27,494 nt of DNA from DASYYE01 sp035946955. GTDB taxonomy: Bacteria > Actinomycetota > Actinomycetes > Streptosporangiales > Streptosporangiaceae. Within the stretch, counting starts at the first letter, position 1, and every line of letters begins with the position of its first letter. The position numbers and the translations under genes were made by a program. Below, piece after piece: positions 1 through 8,402 of the stretch. The notes below the pieces were generated by a model. That model was not told the origin of the DNA. It did no database searches and saw only the letters and a list, made by a program, of their open reading frames with translations. Location: the NCBI GenBank assembly GCA_035946955.1, contig DASYYE010000297.1, positions 1 to 27,494 of the forward strand, given 5' to 3'.

Positions 1-608
1 GCCACCTGCAACAGCTTGGCCTCCTGTGCGGTGGCGCGCCGCGCGCCGATCACCTGGTCGCCCGCGTGTGGCTGTACGCCCTGTCCACGCAGCAGCTCGT
101 ACAGGCCGGTGTGCTCGAGGTCGGTCTCTGGGTGTCCGCGGAGCAGCCCGGCTGGCAGGTAGTTCCTCATGATCGCCAGCGGCGACTCGTCGGCCATCCG
201 CAGCCGCTCGATGACGAGCACGCGTGCGCCCGGCGTGAGGGCCAGTTCCTCGGCCACCTCGCTGTCCGCGTCCGTCTCCTGGACGGACAGCACCGTGGTC
301 GAAGGGCTGCGGTGGGCAGCCGCGAGGTCGTCGTACAGGCTCGAGAGCGCGACCGGCCGGAGGATGCGCGGTGCCTGCACAACAGTCCCCAGCCCGCGTC
401 TCCGCACGACCAGGCCTTCTTCGACCAGCCGCTGGACCGCTTGGCGGACCGTGGGGCGGCTCACCCCGAGCCGGTCCGCGAGTTCGAGTTCGTTGTCCAG
501 CCGCCCCCCGGGCTGGATGGTTCCGTCGGTGATGGCCGCCTTGAGTTGCTCGGCGATCTGGAAGTACAGCGGTATCGGGCTCGTTCGGTCGAGTGTGCGT
601 TCGGTCAT
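1..608 (-). CDS. GntR/HutC-family transcriptional regulator (C-terminus outside window)
   Basis: A DNA-binding repressor or activator of the HutC subfamily, probably controlling the divergent transport operon that starts at 820. Read on the minus strand from the ATG at 608, the protein begins MTERTLDRTSPIPLYFQIAE. An N-terminal winged helix-turn-helix lies at about residues 12-78, with core ELADRLGVSRPTVRQAVQRL and wing VVRRRGLGTVV. A UTRA-type ligand-binding domain starts at about residue 85 and includes the typical phrases LTPGARVLVIERLRMAD and MRNYLPAG. The frame stays open to the window edge, so 202 codons are visible and the family's usual 240-260 residues suggest some 40-50 are missing. 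UTRA domains commonly bind sugar phosphates or other small metabolites; the effector here is unknown. The divergent placement and the inverted repeats between 690 and 735 suggest that it also represses itself. Confidence 0.93.
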   Translation of the reverse strand, partial: MTERTLDRTSPIPLYFQIAEQLKAAITDGTIQPGGRLDNELELADRLGVSRPTVRQAVQRLVEEGLVVRRRGLGTVVQAPRILRPVALSSLYDDLAAAHRSPSTTVLSVQETDADSEVAEELALTPGARVLVIERLRMADESPLAIMRNYLPAGLLRGHPETDLEHTGLYELLRGQGVQPHAGDQVIGARRATAQEAKLLQV

Positions 609-691
609 CGCGTCCCCTGGCGGCACTGGGCTGCCTGTGCGGTATCGCTGCGGTGCACAGGCAGGCCGGGCGGAGGCAGGCCGGGCCACGT

Positions 692-710
692 TACGTGTCC
701 CTTGCACGTA
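692..710. promoter_or_regulatory. Candidate GntR operator, inverted repeat TACGTG-N7-CACGTA
   Basis: A perfect 6-7-6 inverted repeat (TACGTG, seven bases, CACGTA) lies in the divergent intergenic region 84 bp upstream of the regulator's ATG. Its right arm overlaps a minus-strand TACACT (715-710) that could be the regulator's own -10 box. Size and symmetry suit a dimeric GntR protein. Assignment is inferred from position only. Confidence 0.45.
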
Positions 711-722
711 GTGTAGGGGAAC

Positions 723-732
723 CTTGGCCAAG
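723..732. promoter_or_regulatory. Second candidate operator, perfect palindrome CTTGGCCAAG
   Basis: A perfect 10-bp palindrome sits 30 bp upstream of the plus-strand -35 box at 762. It may be a second binding site for the divergent GntR regulator or a site for another dimeric factor. Its sequence differs from the repeat at 692-710, so both need not bind the same protein. Confidence 0.3.
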
Positions 733-761
733 CCATATTGTCTTAACCTCCTTACATACTA

Positions 762-790
762 TTGACATATCATACGCTCCCTCGTAACGT
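762..790 (+). promoter_or_regulatory. Sigma70-type promoter of the ABC importer operon
   Basis: A consensus -35 hexamer TTGACA (762-767) is followed after exactly 17 bases by TAACGT (785-790), which fits TAnnnT. Transcription would start near 797, leaving a 5' leader of about 23 nt. A strong Shine-Dalgarno sequence GGAGG (809-813) lies 6 nt before the ATG at 820. The stretch 735-790 is markedly AT-rich for this genome, as expected of a promoter. Confidence 0.7.
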
Positions 791-819
791 CAGGGTGAAC
801 AAACGCAGGGAGGGAAGGA

Positions 820-1866
820 ATGCGCACCAGGTTTAGATATGTGGCAGGGCTGCTCGTGCTGCCCCTGCTGCTGCTCGCTGCCTGTTCGAGCAGCAAGACC
901 CCCGCCAAGACAGTCGCCGCCACCTCAGGCGGATCCTGCCCCTACACGTTCGCGGTCATCACCCACGGCGACAACGGTTCCTTCTGGAGCGTGGTCTACA
1001 AGGGTGCCAAGGACGCCGCGCGCGACCTGGGCTGCAAGCTGAGCGAGGTCTACGGGTCTCAGCAGGGCGGCCAGGCACAGCCCGACGACAACGCTGAGAA
1101 CACCCAGATCAGCGACGCCATCAACGCGCATGTAGACGGCATCGCGGTCTCGGACCACAACCCCACTCTGATGAACCCAACGCTTGCCAGGGCCGTCGCG
1201 GCTGGCATCCCCGTCGTCACGCTCAACGCGGGCTGTGACCCGGCCGACCTCGCCGCCAGCCACGCACTGAACTGTGTGGGCCAGCCGGAGGTCGTCGCCG
1301 GGACCAGGGCCGGCGCCACCTTCCTGGGCCAGGGCCTGACCAACGTCTTGTGCGTGATCCACCAGTCCGGGCAGAACCTGCTGGACCGCTGCAACGGCCT
1401 CGCCCAGGGACTCGGGGTGGGGCAGAAGTGCTCCACGGGTGCCGCCCCGTCCCACGGCCCGGCCTGTACGGAGCTGATCCTGTCCACGCCGAACGCGGCC
1501 AGCAACCCGCAGCAGGCAGTCGGCCAGGTCACCTCGTACCTGCAGGCGCACCCTGGCATCAACGCGGTCATGACGCTGAACAGCGCGATCGCTGACGCCA
1601 TGGTGGCCACCCATCTCAAGGTCAAGGTCGCCACCTTCGACCTCGACTCCACGGTCGTGTCCGACCTGCAGGCGGGCTCGATGGACTTCGCCATCGACCA
1701 GCAGCAGTACCTGCAGGGGTACCTGCCGATCGTCGAGCTCTACCTCTACAAGAAGCACGAGAGCAACACGGTCTCGCCCGGCACGGTCGTTGACACCGGG
1801 CCGCTGGTGGTGAGCAAGTCCAATGTTGCCGTCGTCCAGGCGGCCATCAAAGCCGGCGACGACTGA
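820..1866 (+). CDS. Sugar/polyol ABC transporter substrate-binding lipoprotein
   Basis: The extracytoplasmic receptor of a carbohydrate importer of the ribose/xylose/inositol class (Peripla_BP_4 fold), anchored to the outer face of the membrane. The N-terminus is a lipoprotein signal: MRTRF, a hydrophobic run, then lipobox LLAAC with the lipidated Cys at residue 22, followed by a Ser-rich linker. The mature part has the family's alternating strands and helices, such as DNGSFWSVVYKGAKDAARDLG, DGIAVSDHNP, GIPVVTLNAG and INAVMTLNS. The late aromatic hinge region QQQYLQGYLPIVEL is typical. Length (348 aa) is normal. The mature domain has eight cysteines, unusual for this family. It is the first gene of the operon, with the permease starting 9 bp downstream. 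Substrate is inferred, not seen; the dehydrogenase at 3894 points to inositol or a related polyol. Confidence 0.9.
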   Translation: MRTRFRYVAGLLVLPLLLLAACSSSKTPAKTVAATSGGSCPYTFAVITHGDNGSFWSVVYKGAKDAARDLGCKLSEVYGSQQGGQAQPDDNAENTQISDAINAHVDGIAVSDHNPTLMNPTLARAVAAGIPVVTLNAGCDPADLAASHALNCVGQPEVVAGTRAGATFLGQGLTNVLCVIHQSGQNLLDRCNGLAQGLGVGQKCSTGAAPSHGPACTELILSTPNAASNPQQAVGQVTSYLQAHPGINAVMTLNSAIADAMVATHLKVKVATFDLDSTVVSDLQAGSMDFAIDQQQYLQGYLPIVELYLYKKHESNTVSPGTVVDTGPLVVSKSNVAVVQAAIKAGDD

Positions 1867-1875
1867 GGACCGGCA

Positions 1876-3027
1876 GTGGAACTGCGCCCCCTTGCCCTTC
1901 GGAGCCCGCGCCGGGCTGCGCGGTCTGGCCTGCCTGGCCAGGCTGCGCAACCCGGCGAGCCGGGCCCGCCGGGCAGTACCTCCGATGAGCGGCTGACCCG
2001 CGCCAGCCGGCTCACCCAGCTGCTGCGCCGCCCGGACGTGGGCGCCCTCGCCGGCGCGATCGTGGTCTTCGTGATGTTCGCGGCCACGGACTCCAGCGCT
2101 GGGCACCTGTGGCTGACCCAGACCGGGACCGCCGCCTGGCTCCAGTTCGCCGCGCCCTTCGGCATCATGGCGGTGCCGGTCGGGCTGCTCATGATCGGTG
2201 GTGAGTTCGACCTGTCCACCGGGGTCATGACCGGGGCCACCGCGATCGTCATGGGCCTGCTCATGCAGTACTGGCACTGGAACGCCTGGCTGGCCATCCT
2301 GGCCACCTGTGTGTTCGCCACCACGATCGGCCTGCTGAACGGCTACGTGGTGGTCAAGACCAAGCTGCCCAGTTTCATCGTGACGCTCGCGACCTACTTC
2401 GTGCTCCGCGGCCTGACGATTGGGGGCGTGCTGCTGCTCAACCACGGCAGCACCTCAGTCAGCCTGGGCCCTGGCTCCCACGGCGGGCTCGGCAGCGCGC
2501 GGGCGGTGTTCGGCAGCTCGTTCCTGAGCAGCTCTGCCCTGCCCACCGGCTACCAGACCGCGGTGCTCTGGTTCATCGGTGTGACCATCGTGGCCGGGTG
2601 GGTGCTGTCCCGGACGACCTTCGGCAACTGGATCTTCGCCGCGGGCGGGGACCCGAACGCCGCCCGCAACGTCGGTGTCCCGGTCAACCGGACCAAGATC
2701 CTGCTGTTCGTGTCCACCGCGATGGCGGCCGCCCTGGTGGGGATCATCTCCTTCACCCAGGCGTCCTCGGCCGTGTCCGAGCAGGGCGTCGGCTATGAGT
2801 TCTACTACATCATCGCGGCCGTGGTCGGCGGCTGCCTGCTGACCGGCGGCTACGGGTCAGCCATCGGGGCGGCCCTCGGGGCCTGCATCATCGGCATGGC
2901 CTCCGAAGGCGTGATCTACGCGGGCTGGGACAGCTCCTGGGACTTCACATTCCTCGGCGTGGTCCTGTTCCTCGCCGTGGGTATCAACACCATCACCTAC
3001 CGCCGCGCGCAGAAGGCACGACGATGA
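1876..3027 (+). CDS. Sugar/polyol ABC transporter permease (RbsC/XylH type, BPD_transp_2)
   Basis: The membrane channel subunit of the importer encoded by its neighbours. The chosen GTG start at 1876 has GAGGA (1865-1869) 6 nt upstream, overlapping the stop of the receptor gene. An N-terminal cytoplasmic arm of about 55 residues rich in Pro, Arg and Gly precedes 8-10 predicted hydrophobic helices. Family-typical segments include LMIGGEFDLSTGVMTG, KTKLPSFIVTLATYFVLRG and IIAAVVGGCLLTGGYGSAIGAALG, the last being the conserved loop of the ribose-type permease family. The length of 383 aa is slightly long because of the arm. The stop overlaps the next start as ATGA (3024-3027), so permease and ATPase are translationally coupled. 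Confidence 0.92.
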   Translation: MELRPLALRSPRRAARSGLPGQAAQPGEPGPPGSTSDERLTRASRLTQLLRRPDVGALAGAIVVFVMFAATDSSAGHLWLTQTGTAAWLQFAAPFGIMAVPVGLLMIGGEFDLSTGVMTGATAIVMGLLMQYWHWNAWLAILATCVFATTIGLLNGYVVVKTKLPSFIVTLATYFVLRGLTIGGVLLLNHGSTSVSLGPGSHGGLGSARAVFGSSFLSSSALPTGYQTAVLWFIGVTIVAGWVLSRTTFGNWIFAAGGDPNAARNVGVPVNRTKILLFVSTAMAAALVGIISFTQASSAVSEQGVGYEFYYIIAAVVGGCLLTGGYGSAIGAALGACIIGMASEGVIYAGWDSSWDFTFLGVVLFLAVGINTITYRRAQKARR

Positions 3028-3878
3028 CGACCACGACGGCGGGGCGGGCCCCGCTCCTCGAAGTCCGTGGTGCCAGCAAGCACTTCGGCAGCGTCAACGC
3101 GATCCAGGACGTGTCGCTCCAGGTCCACGCCGGCGAGGTCACCTGCGTCCTGGGCGACAACGGCGCCGGGAAGTCCACCCTCATCAAGATCCTCTCAGGG
3201 GTGTTCCCGCCGGACACCGGGGAGCTCCTCATCGAGGGTGCCCCGATCACGCTGACCAGCCCCAGGCAGGCGCGGGAGCACGGCATCGCCACGGTGTTCC
3301 AAGACCTCGCGACCGTGCCGCTGATGTCGCTGTGGCGCAACTTCTTCCTCGGCCAGGAGCCATGCCGTGGCCGCGGCGTCTTCGCCACGCTCAACAGCGG
3401 CTGGGCGCGGCAGGTCATGCGGGAGGAGATGCTCAAGATGGGGATCGACACCCGTGACCCCAACCAGGCGGTCGGCACGCTCTCGGGCGGCGAGCGCCAG
3501 GCACTGGCCATCGCCCGTGCCGTCTACTTCGGGGCCAAGCTGCTGATCCTGGACGAGCCCACCTCCGCGCTGGGGGTCCGGCAGTCCGGGCTGGTGCTCC
3601 GTTACGTGGTGCAGGCCCGGGAACTCGGCAAGGGCGTCATCTTCATCACCCACAACCCCCACCACGCGTTCCCGGTAGGCGACCGGTTCATCCTGCTCAA
3701 GCGGGGGCGCCTGATGGGCTCGTTCGCCAAGGCCGACACCACCGTGGACAAGCTCACCGCAATGATGGCCGGCGGCGAGGAACTCCAGCAGCTCAGCGAG
3801 GAGCTCATGGCGATGTCCCCCGATGCCGAAGTAGCCGAGGTGGCCAGGGAACTGGCCGAAGAGGCCGACACCGCCTGA
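3024..3878 (+). CDS. Sugar/polyol ABC transporter ATP-binding protein (single ABC domain)
   Basis: The ATPase that drives the importer of the two genes upstream. One ABC domain occupies roughly residues 10-245. Walker A is GDNGAGKST (about 44-52), the signature is LSGGERQ, Walker B is LLILDEPTSALG, and the switch His is in FITHNPHHAF. The Q-loop lies in IATVFQDLA. At 284 aa it carries a single nucleotide-binding domain, unlike the two-domain RbsA/XylG proteins, so it should act as a homodimer, as FrcA-like proteins do. A Glu-rich C-terminal extension (AEVAEVARELAEEADTA) follows the domain. Its ATG overlaps the permease stop, and the dehydrogenase gene starts 15 bp after its own stop. Confidence 0.93.
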   Translation: MTTTTAGRAPLLEVRGASKHFGSVNAIQDVSLQVHAGEVTCVLGDNGAGKSTLIKILSGVFPPDTGELLIEGAPITLTSPRQAREHGIATVFQDLATVPLMSLWRNFFLGQEPCRGRGVFATLNSGWARQVMREEMLKMGIDTRDPNQAVGTLSGGERQALAIARAVYFGAKLLILDEPTSALGVRQSGLVLRYVVQARELGKGVIFITHNPHHAFPVGDRFILLKRGRLMGSFAKADTTVDKLTAMMAGGEELQQLSEELMAMSPDAEVAEVARELAEEADTA

Positions 3879-3893
3879 CGTACGGAAGGCACC

Positions 3894-5390
3894 ATGAGGC
3901 ATATCACGCACTGGATCGCTGGCTTGCAGTGGGACGGCAGCGCGGAACGTCACGGCGACGTGTACGACCCCGCGGCCGGCGAGGTGACCGCGACGGTCGA
4001 CTTCGCCAGCCCTGCCGTGGTGGACGAGGCGGTCGCCGCCGCTGGCGCGGCGTTCGCCGGCTGGCGGTCCGCCTCACTGGCCAGACGCGCCAGCGTGCTG
4101 TTCGCGTTCCGTCAGCTCGTTGACGCTCACCAGGCCGAACTCGCGGCACTCATCAGCTCCGAGCACGGGAAGGTGGTATCCGACGCGGCCGGGGAGGTGG
4201 CCCGCGGACTGGAGGTGGTGGAGTTCGCCTGCGGCCTCGGCCACCTCCTCAAGGGGACGTACTCGGAGAACGTCTCCACGAATGTGGACGCCTACTCACT
4301 GCGGCAGCCGCTGGGCGTGGTGGCCGGGGTCACCCCCTTCAACTTCCCGGCGATGGTCCCGATGTGGATGTTCCCCGTCGCCATCGCCTGCGGCAACACA
4401 TTCATACTCAAGCCGTCGGAGAAGGACCCGTCCGCGTCGCTGCTGCTGGCCCGGTTGTGGGCGGAGGCGGGACTGCCCGACGGGGTGTTCAACGTCGTGC
4501 ACGGCGACTCCGAAACCGTCGGCGCGCTGCTGGCCCACCCCGAGGTCCGGGCGGTCAGCTTCGTGGGGTCCACCCCGATCGCCCGTTCCGTCTATGAGAA
4601 GGGCACGGCCGCTGGCAAGCGGGTCCAGGCGCTGGGCGGCGCCAAGAACCACATGGTGGTCCTGCCCGACGCCGACCTGGACCTCGCCGCCGACGCTGCG
4701 GTGTCCGCCGGGTTCGGGTCGGCGGGCGAGCGGTGCATGGCCGTGTCCGTCGTGGTCGCGGTGGACCCGGCAGGTGACGAGCTCGTCAAGAGGATCGCCA
4801 CGCGCGTGGCCGGCCTGCGGGTCGGGCCGGGCAGTGACGAGCGTTCCCAGATGGGCCCGCTGGTCACGCGGCAGCACCGGGACCGGGTGGCCTCCTACCT
4901 CGACTCCGGTCCCCAAGAAGGAGCCACCCTCGCGGTGGACGGCCGGGCGCACCCGGTGGCCGGCGGCGCTCCGGCGGGCTTCTGGCTCGGCCCGAGCGTG
5001 CTGGACCATGTCACACCGTCGATGTCCTGCTACACCGACGAGATCTTCGGCCCGGTGCTCAGCGTGGTCCGCGTGCCCACCTATACCGAGGCGCTGCGGC
5101 TGGTCAGCGAGAACCCCTACGGCAACGGGGCCGCGATCTTCACCAACGACGGGGGAGCGGCCCGCCGGTTCGTCAGTGAGGTGGACTGCGGCATGGTCGG
5201 GGTCAACGTCCCGATCCCGGTGCCGATGTCGTATTACTCCTTCGGCGGCTGGAAGGCCTCGCTGTTCGGCGACACCCACATGCACGGCACCGAGGGTGTC
5301 CACTTCTACACCCGGGGCAAGGCCGTCACCTCCCGCTGGCCCGACCCCAGCCACGGCGGACTCACCCTCGGCTTCCCGGTGAACATGTAG
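3894..5390 (+). CDS. mmsA/iolA: CoA-acylating methylmalonate-semialdehyde dehydrogenase
   Basis: Oxidises methylmalonate semialdehyde or malonate semialdehyde with NAD+ and CoA to propionyl-CoA or acetyl-CoA plus CO2. This is the last step of valine and of myo-inositol breakdown. The 498-aa length is normal for the family. Seen: cofactor loop GVVAGVTPFNFPAMVPMWMF with oxyanion Asn150, nucleotide-binding VSFVGSTPIA, and catalytic Cys281 in FGSAGERCMA. The usual aldehyde dehydrogenase catalytic Glu is absent: the site reads LGGAKNH (247-253), as is characteristic of this CoA-dependent subfamily. The C-terminus carries the family phrase FYTRGKAVTSRWP. Shine-Dalgarno GGAAGG (3884-3889) precedes the ATG. 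Position as the last gene of an importer operon under a GntR regulator favours an IolA role in inositol catabolism over valine catabolism; that choice is inference. Confidence 0.92.
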   Translation: MRHITHWIAGLQWDGSAERHGDVYDPAAGEVTATVDFASPAVVDEAVAAAGAAFAGWRSASLARRASVLFAFRQLVDAHQAELAALISSEHGKVVSDAAGEVARGLEVVEFACGLGHLLKGTYSENVSTNVDAYSLRQPLGVVAGVTPFNFPAMVPMWMFPVAIACGNTFILKPSEKDPSASLLLARLWAEAGLPDGVFNVVHGDSETVGALLAHPEVRAVSFVGSTPIARSVYEKGTAAGKRVQALGGAKNHMVVLPDADLDLAADAAVSAGFGSAGERCMAVSVVVAVDPAGDELVKRIATRVAGLRVGPGSDERSQMGPLVTRQHRDRVASYLDSGPQEGATLAVDGRAHPVAGGAPAGFWLGPSVLDHVTPSMSCYTDEIFGPVLSVVRVPTYTEALRLVSENPYGNGAAIFTNDGGAARRFVSEVDCGMVGVNVPIPVPMSYYSFGGWKASLFGDTHMHGTEGVHFYTRGKAVTSRWPDPSHGGLTLGFPVNM

Positions 5391-5424
5391 CACCTGCGGT
5401 GTTCATGGCGGGTGACCGTGCGGG

Positions 5425-6996
5425 TTACTGGCGGGTGAGGTTGGCGGCGCCCGCGCGCAGGACGTATTTCTGGATCTTGCCCGTGGCGGTCTTGGGGAGC
5501 TCCGCCACGAAGGTCACCCCGTGGGGGGCCTTGAAATGGGCCAGGCGCCCGCGGGTGAAGCCGATCAGTTCGTCCTCGGTCGCGTTGGCGGCCTCGCGCA
5601 GTACCACGAACGCGTGCGGCGCCTCGCCCCACTTCTCGTGCGGCAGCCCGACGATCGCGGCCTCGGCCACGGCGGGGTGGCGCAGCAGGACACCTTCGAC
5701 CTCGACCGAGGAGATGTTCTCACCGCCGCTGATGATCACGTCCTTGAGCCGGTCCCTGATCTCCACGTAGCCGTCGGGGTGCACGACGGCGGCGTCGCCG
5801 CTGTGGAACCAGCCGTCGCCCATGACCCGGTCGGTCGCCTCGGGGTCGTGGTAGTAGCCGTGCATCACCACGTTCCCCCGGACGACGATCTCGCCCAGGG
5901 TCTCGCCGTCTGCGGGAACCTCGGCGCCAGCCTCGTCCACCACCCGCAGCTCACCCGAGGTGAGCAGTTCCACGCCCTGGCGCGCCTTGACCACGGCGCG
6001 CTCAGCCGGTGTCAGGTCGGCGTGCTCGGGCAGCGGCGCGCAGACCGTGATGAACGGCGCGGTCTCGGTCAGCCCATAGACATGGGTGACCTCCCAGCCG
6101 AAGTCCCCCTCCAGGCGCTCGATCGTGGCCGCCGCTGGCGGTGCCCCGGCCGTCACCACATGCACCCCGGCCGGGATCTTGCCGCGTGTGTCGGCCGGGG
6201 TGTTGGCCAGTGCGATCAGCACGGTCGGCGCCGCGCACAGCCAGCGCACGTCCTCCTCGCGGATCAGCCGGAACACCTCACCCGGGTCGACCTTGGGCAG
6301 GCAGATGTGGGTGCCCGCGGCCGCCGTGACGATCCAGGTGTACGTCCAGCCGTTCGCGTGGAACATCGGCAGCGTCCACAGGTAGCGCTCACCCACGCCG
6401 ACCGGCAGGTGCAGCAGTGTGCCGATGCAGTTGAGGGCCGCGTTCCGGTGGGTGATCATGACGCCCTTCGGGCGCGCCGTGGTCCCGCTGGTGTAGTTGA
6501 TCGTGAGCAGGTCACGCTCGCCGGTCTCCGGCCGGTCGAACCGTGGGCTGGCCGCGGCGAGCGCCGCCTCGTAGTCCAGCCAGCCGTCGCGGGCCCCGCG
6601 GAACGCGACGAAGTGCTTCACCTCTGGCAGTTGGTCACGGACGCTGTCCAGTGCGTCCAGGTAGTCCTGGTCGGCGCAGACCACGCTCGCGCCCGAGTGG
6701 TTCACGATGTAGGCGAAGTCGTCCGGAGTGAGCCGGTAGTTCACCGGCACGAGCACCGCCCCGGTCTGCGGCACCGCGTAGAACGACTCGAGCTGCGCGT
6801 GGGTGTTGGGTGCGACCGTCGCCACCCGCGTGCCCGGTGTGACCCCCAGCCCCTGCAACACCGACGACGCCCGGTCGCAGCGGTCGAAGAACTCCTCGTA
6901 GGACAACCGCAGGTCACCGTCAACCACGGCCTCACGGGCACCGTGCAGACGCCGGGTCCGGCGGGCAAAGTCCATTGGGGTCAGTGGTGTTTCCAT
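5425..6996 (-). CDS. Acyl-CoA synthetase / fatty-acid-CoA ligase (AMP-binding family)
   Basis: An adenylate-forming ligase that activates a carboxylic acid with ATP and joins it to CoA in the cytoplasm. Seen: phosphate loop YTSGTTARPKG (about 168-178), acyl-adenylate motif HVYGLTETAP, hinge region GWFHSGDAAVVHPDGYVEIRD, then DRLKDVIISGGENIS, and catalytic Lys507 in TATGKIQKYV. Overall the sequence resembles medium- or long-chain acyl-CoA synthetases (AlkK/FadD-like), but the acid cannot be told from sequence. The frame is open further upstream, to 7179. I chose the ATG at 6996 because GGAGG lies 5 nt before it and because the N-terminus METPLTPMDFARR matches the family's usual beginning; this gives 523 aa. 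It converges on mmsA with a 34-bp gap and no obvious terminator between them. Confidence 0.9.
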   Translation of the reverse strand: METPLTPMDFARRTRRLHGAREAVVDGDLRLSYEEFFDRCDRASSVLQGLGVTPGTRVATVAPNTHAQLESFYAVPQTGAVLVPVNYRLTPDDFAYIVNHSGASVVCADQDYLDALDSVRDQLPEVKHFVAFRGARDGWLDYEAALAAASPRFDRPETGERDLLTINYTSGTTARPKGVMITHRNAALNCIGTLLHLPVGVGERYLWTLPMFHANGWTYTWIVTAAAGTHICLPKVDPGEVFRLIREEDVRWLCAAPTVLIALANTPADTRGKIPAGVHVVTAGAPPAAATIERLEGDFGWEVTHVYGLTETAPFITVCAPLPEHADLTPAERAVVKARQGVELLTSGELRVVDEAGAEVPADGETLGEIVVRGNVVMHGYYHDPEATDRVMGDGWFHSGDAAVVHPDGYVEIRDRLKDVIISGGENISSVEVEGVLLRHPAVAEAAIVGLPHEKWGEAPHAFVVLREAANATEDELIGFTRGRLAHFKAPHGVTFVAELPKTATGKIQKYVLRAGAANLTRQ

Positions 6997-7097
6997 GACG
7001 GCCTCCACGGGTTCGTGCCCGGCACGCGGTGCTTCATTCCATGCGGTGCTCCAAGACATGATGTCGCACGGCGGCTCCCCGCCCCACCGGCAAGAGA

Positions 7098-7136
7098 GTG
7101 TCCGGCCGGCCTCGGCGACGCGGGCCGGCCGGGCAC
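7098..7136 (-). terminator. GC-rich hairpin terminator after the MacB-type operon
   Basis: A 14-bp stem (GTG, one T-G wobble, then CCGGCCGGCC) pairs across an 11-nt loop, ending 49 bp past the permease stop at 7185. There is no U-tract, as is common for actinobacterial terminators. It separates the exporter operon from the acyl-CoA ligase, which therefore probably has its own promoter in 6997-7097. Confidence 0.6.
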
Positions 7137-7184
7137 CTCGTGGTGCGGACGGGTTATGTGGAGAGGTATGGGCAGGCAAGGGAC

Positions 7185-8402
7185 TCAGTGCAGACGCAGG
7201 GCCTCGGCCGGGGCCAGGCCAGCCGCCCGCAGCGCCGGGTACAGGCCAGCCATGGCACCGACGGCCAGGGCCGACGCGGCTGCGGCGAGCAGCACGGGGA
7301 TGGGCACGACGGCCTGCCAGTGGCGGGCTGCCGCGTAGACGGTGGTGGCGAAGCCGCCGAGCACCGCCCCGGCCGCGCCGCCCGCCCCGGCGAGCAAGGT
7401 GGCCTCGGCCACGAACTGGACCGCGATGTGTGACCGGCGCGCACCCAGTGCCCGCCGCAGCCCGATCTCGCCGCGCCGCTCCAGCACTGCGATGACCATC
7501 ACATTGGCGATACCGATGCCACCGACCAGCAAGGCGACGGCTCCCAGGGCCAGGAACAGGCTCTGGAACGCGGCCGAGGCATCGGCTCGCGCGGTGAGGG
7601 CGGTGACCGGGTCCGTCACGGACACGTTTTGCGGCGCTGGCGGGTCCGCGGTGGCGGGGAGCACAGCAGCGACATCAGCGACGCTCGCCGGGTTGGTCCG
7701 CACGTAGACCTCCACCGGGGCCCCGCTGGCGTGCAGCAGCCGTTGCGCGACCGGGTAGCCGATCAGCGCGGTCCGGTCGAGCTCGGGCGCCAGTGGCAGC
7801 GGTTCCATGATTCCTATGACGCTGAACCAGTGGTTGCCGAGCCAGACCTGGACGGACCCGTCCGCCCGGTCGATGCCCAGCGCGGCCGCCGTCTCCGAGC
7901 CGAGCACGGTCGCCGGGTAGTGCGAGGTGGCGGCGTTGAGGAACACGCCGTGGGCCAGGTGGCCCTGCAACGTGTGCAGCAGGCCGGCGTCTGCCGAGTA
8001 CACGGTGACCGCCTCGGTGTTGGCGGGGGAGACGCGGTTGTTGCGGTAGACGTTGGCGTTCACGTCACCGATAGCCGCGGCACTGATGACCGGGCCGATC
8101 CGGGCCGCCATGGCCTGGGCCGTCCTCGGCAGGGTGGCGTTGGGGCCGCCGAAGGACTGGCCTGGCGTGACCGTGAGCAGGTTGGTGCCGAGCGCATCGA
8201 TCTCAGCGACCAGCTGGGCACGCCCGGAACTGGAGATCCCCAGCACTGACACCATGGTGGCGATGCCGAGCGCAACGCCGAGACTGGACAGGACGGCTCG
8301 CACCGGCCTGGTGGCCAGCCCGGTGGCCGCGAGCGGCAGGGTGTCCGCCAGCCGGAGCCTGCTGCGCGGCAGGTTCTGCCCGCTGGCCCGCCGCCCGGTC
8401 AT
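7185..8402 (-). CDS. MacB/FtsX-type ABC transporter permease
   Basis: The membrane subunit of a MacAB-like exporter or mechanotransmission complex. Layout over 405 aa: a hydrophobic helix at about 28-55 (ATRPVRAVLSSLGVALGIA), a large extracytoplasmic MacB-type periplasmic-core domain at roughly 60-275, then three C-terminal helices. The first of these begins LFLALGAVALLVGGIGIANV and is followed by the conserved FtsX loop ERRGEIGLRRALGARRSHI. The family is known to couple ATP hydrolysis to work outside the membrane rather than to move substrates through a central pore. The ATG at 8402 overlaps the ATPase stop as ATGA (8399-8402). A strong hairpin follows the gene. Substrate unknown. Confidence 0.92.
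   Translation of the reverse strand: MTGRRASGQNLPRSRLRLADTLPLAATGLATRPVRAVLSSLGVALGIATMVSVLGISSSGRAQLVAEIDALGTNLLTVTPGQSFGGPNATLPRTAQAMAARIGPVISAAAIGDVNANVYRNNRVSPANTEAVTVYSADAGLLHTLQGHLAHGVFLNAATSHYPATVLGSETAAALGIDRADGSVQVWLGNHWFSVIGIMEPLPLAPELDRTALIGYPVAQRLLHASGAPVEVYVRTNPASVADVAAVLPATADPPAPQNVSVTDPVTALTARADASAAFQSLFLALGAVALLVGGIGIANVMVIAVLERRGEIGLRRALGARRSHIAVQFVAEATLLAGAGGAAGAVLGGFATTVYAAARHWQAVVPIPVLLAAAASALAVGAMAGLYPALRAAGLAPAEALRLH

Noticed and set aside
925..2445. Long minus-strand open frame (506 codons) opposite the receptor and permease genes
   Set aside because: Arg/Gly/His-rich sequence without motifs, exactly antisense to two well-supported genes; long antisense frames are expected at this GC content.
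5521..7338. 605-codon plus-strand open frame opposite the acyl-CoA ligase gene
   Set aside because: It runs antisense to a ligase with all expected motifs, and its translation has no recognisable domain.
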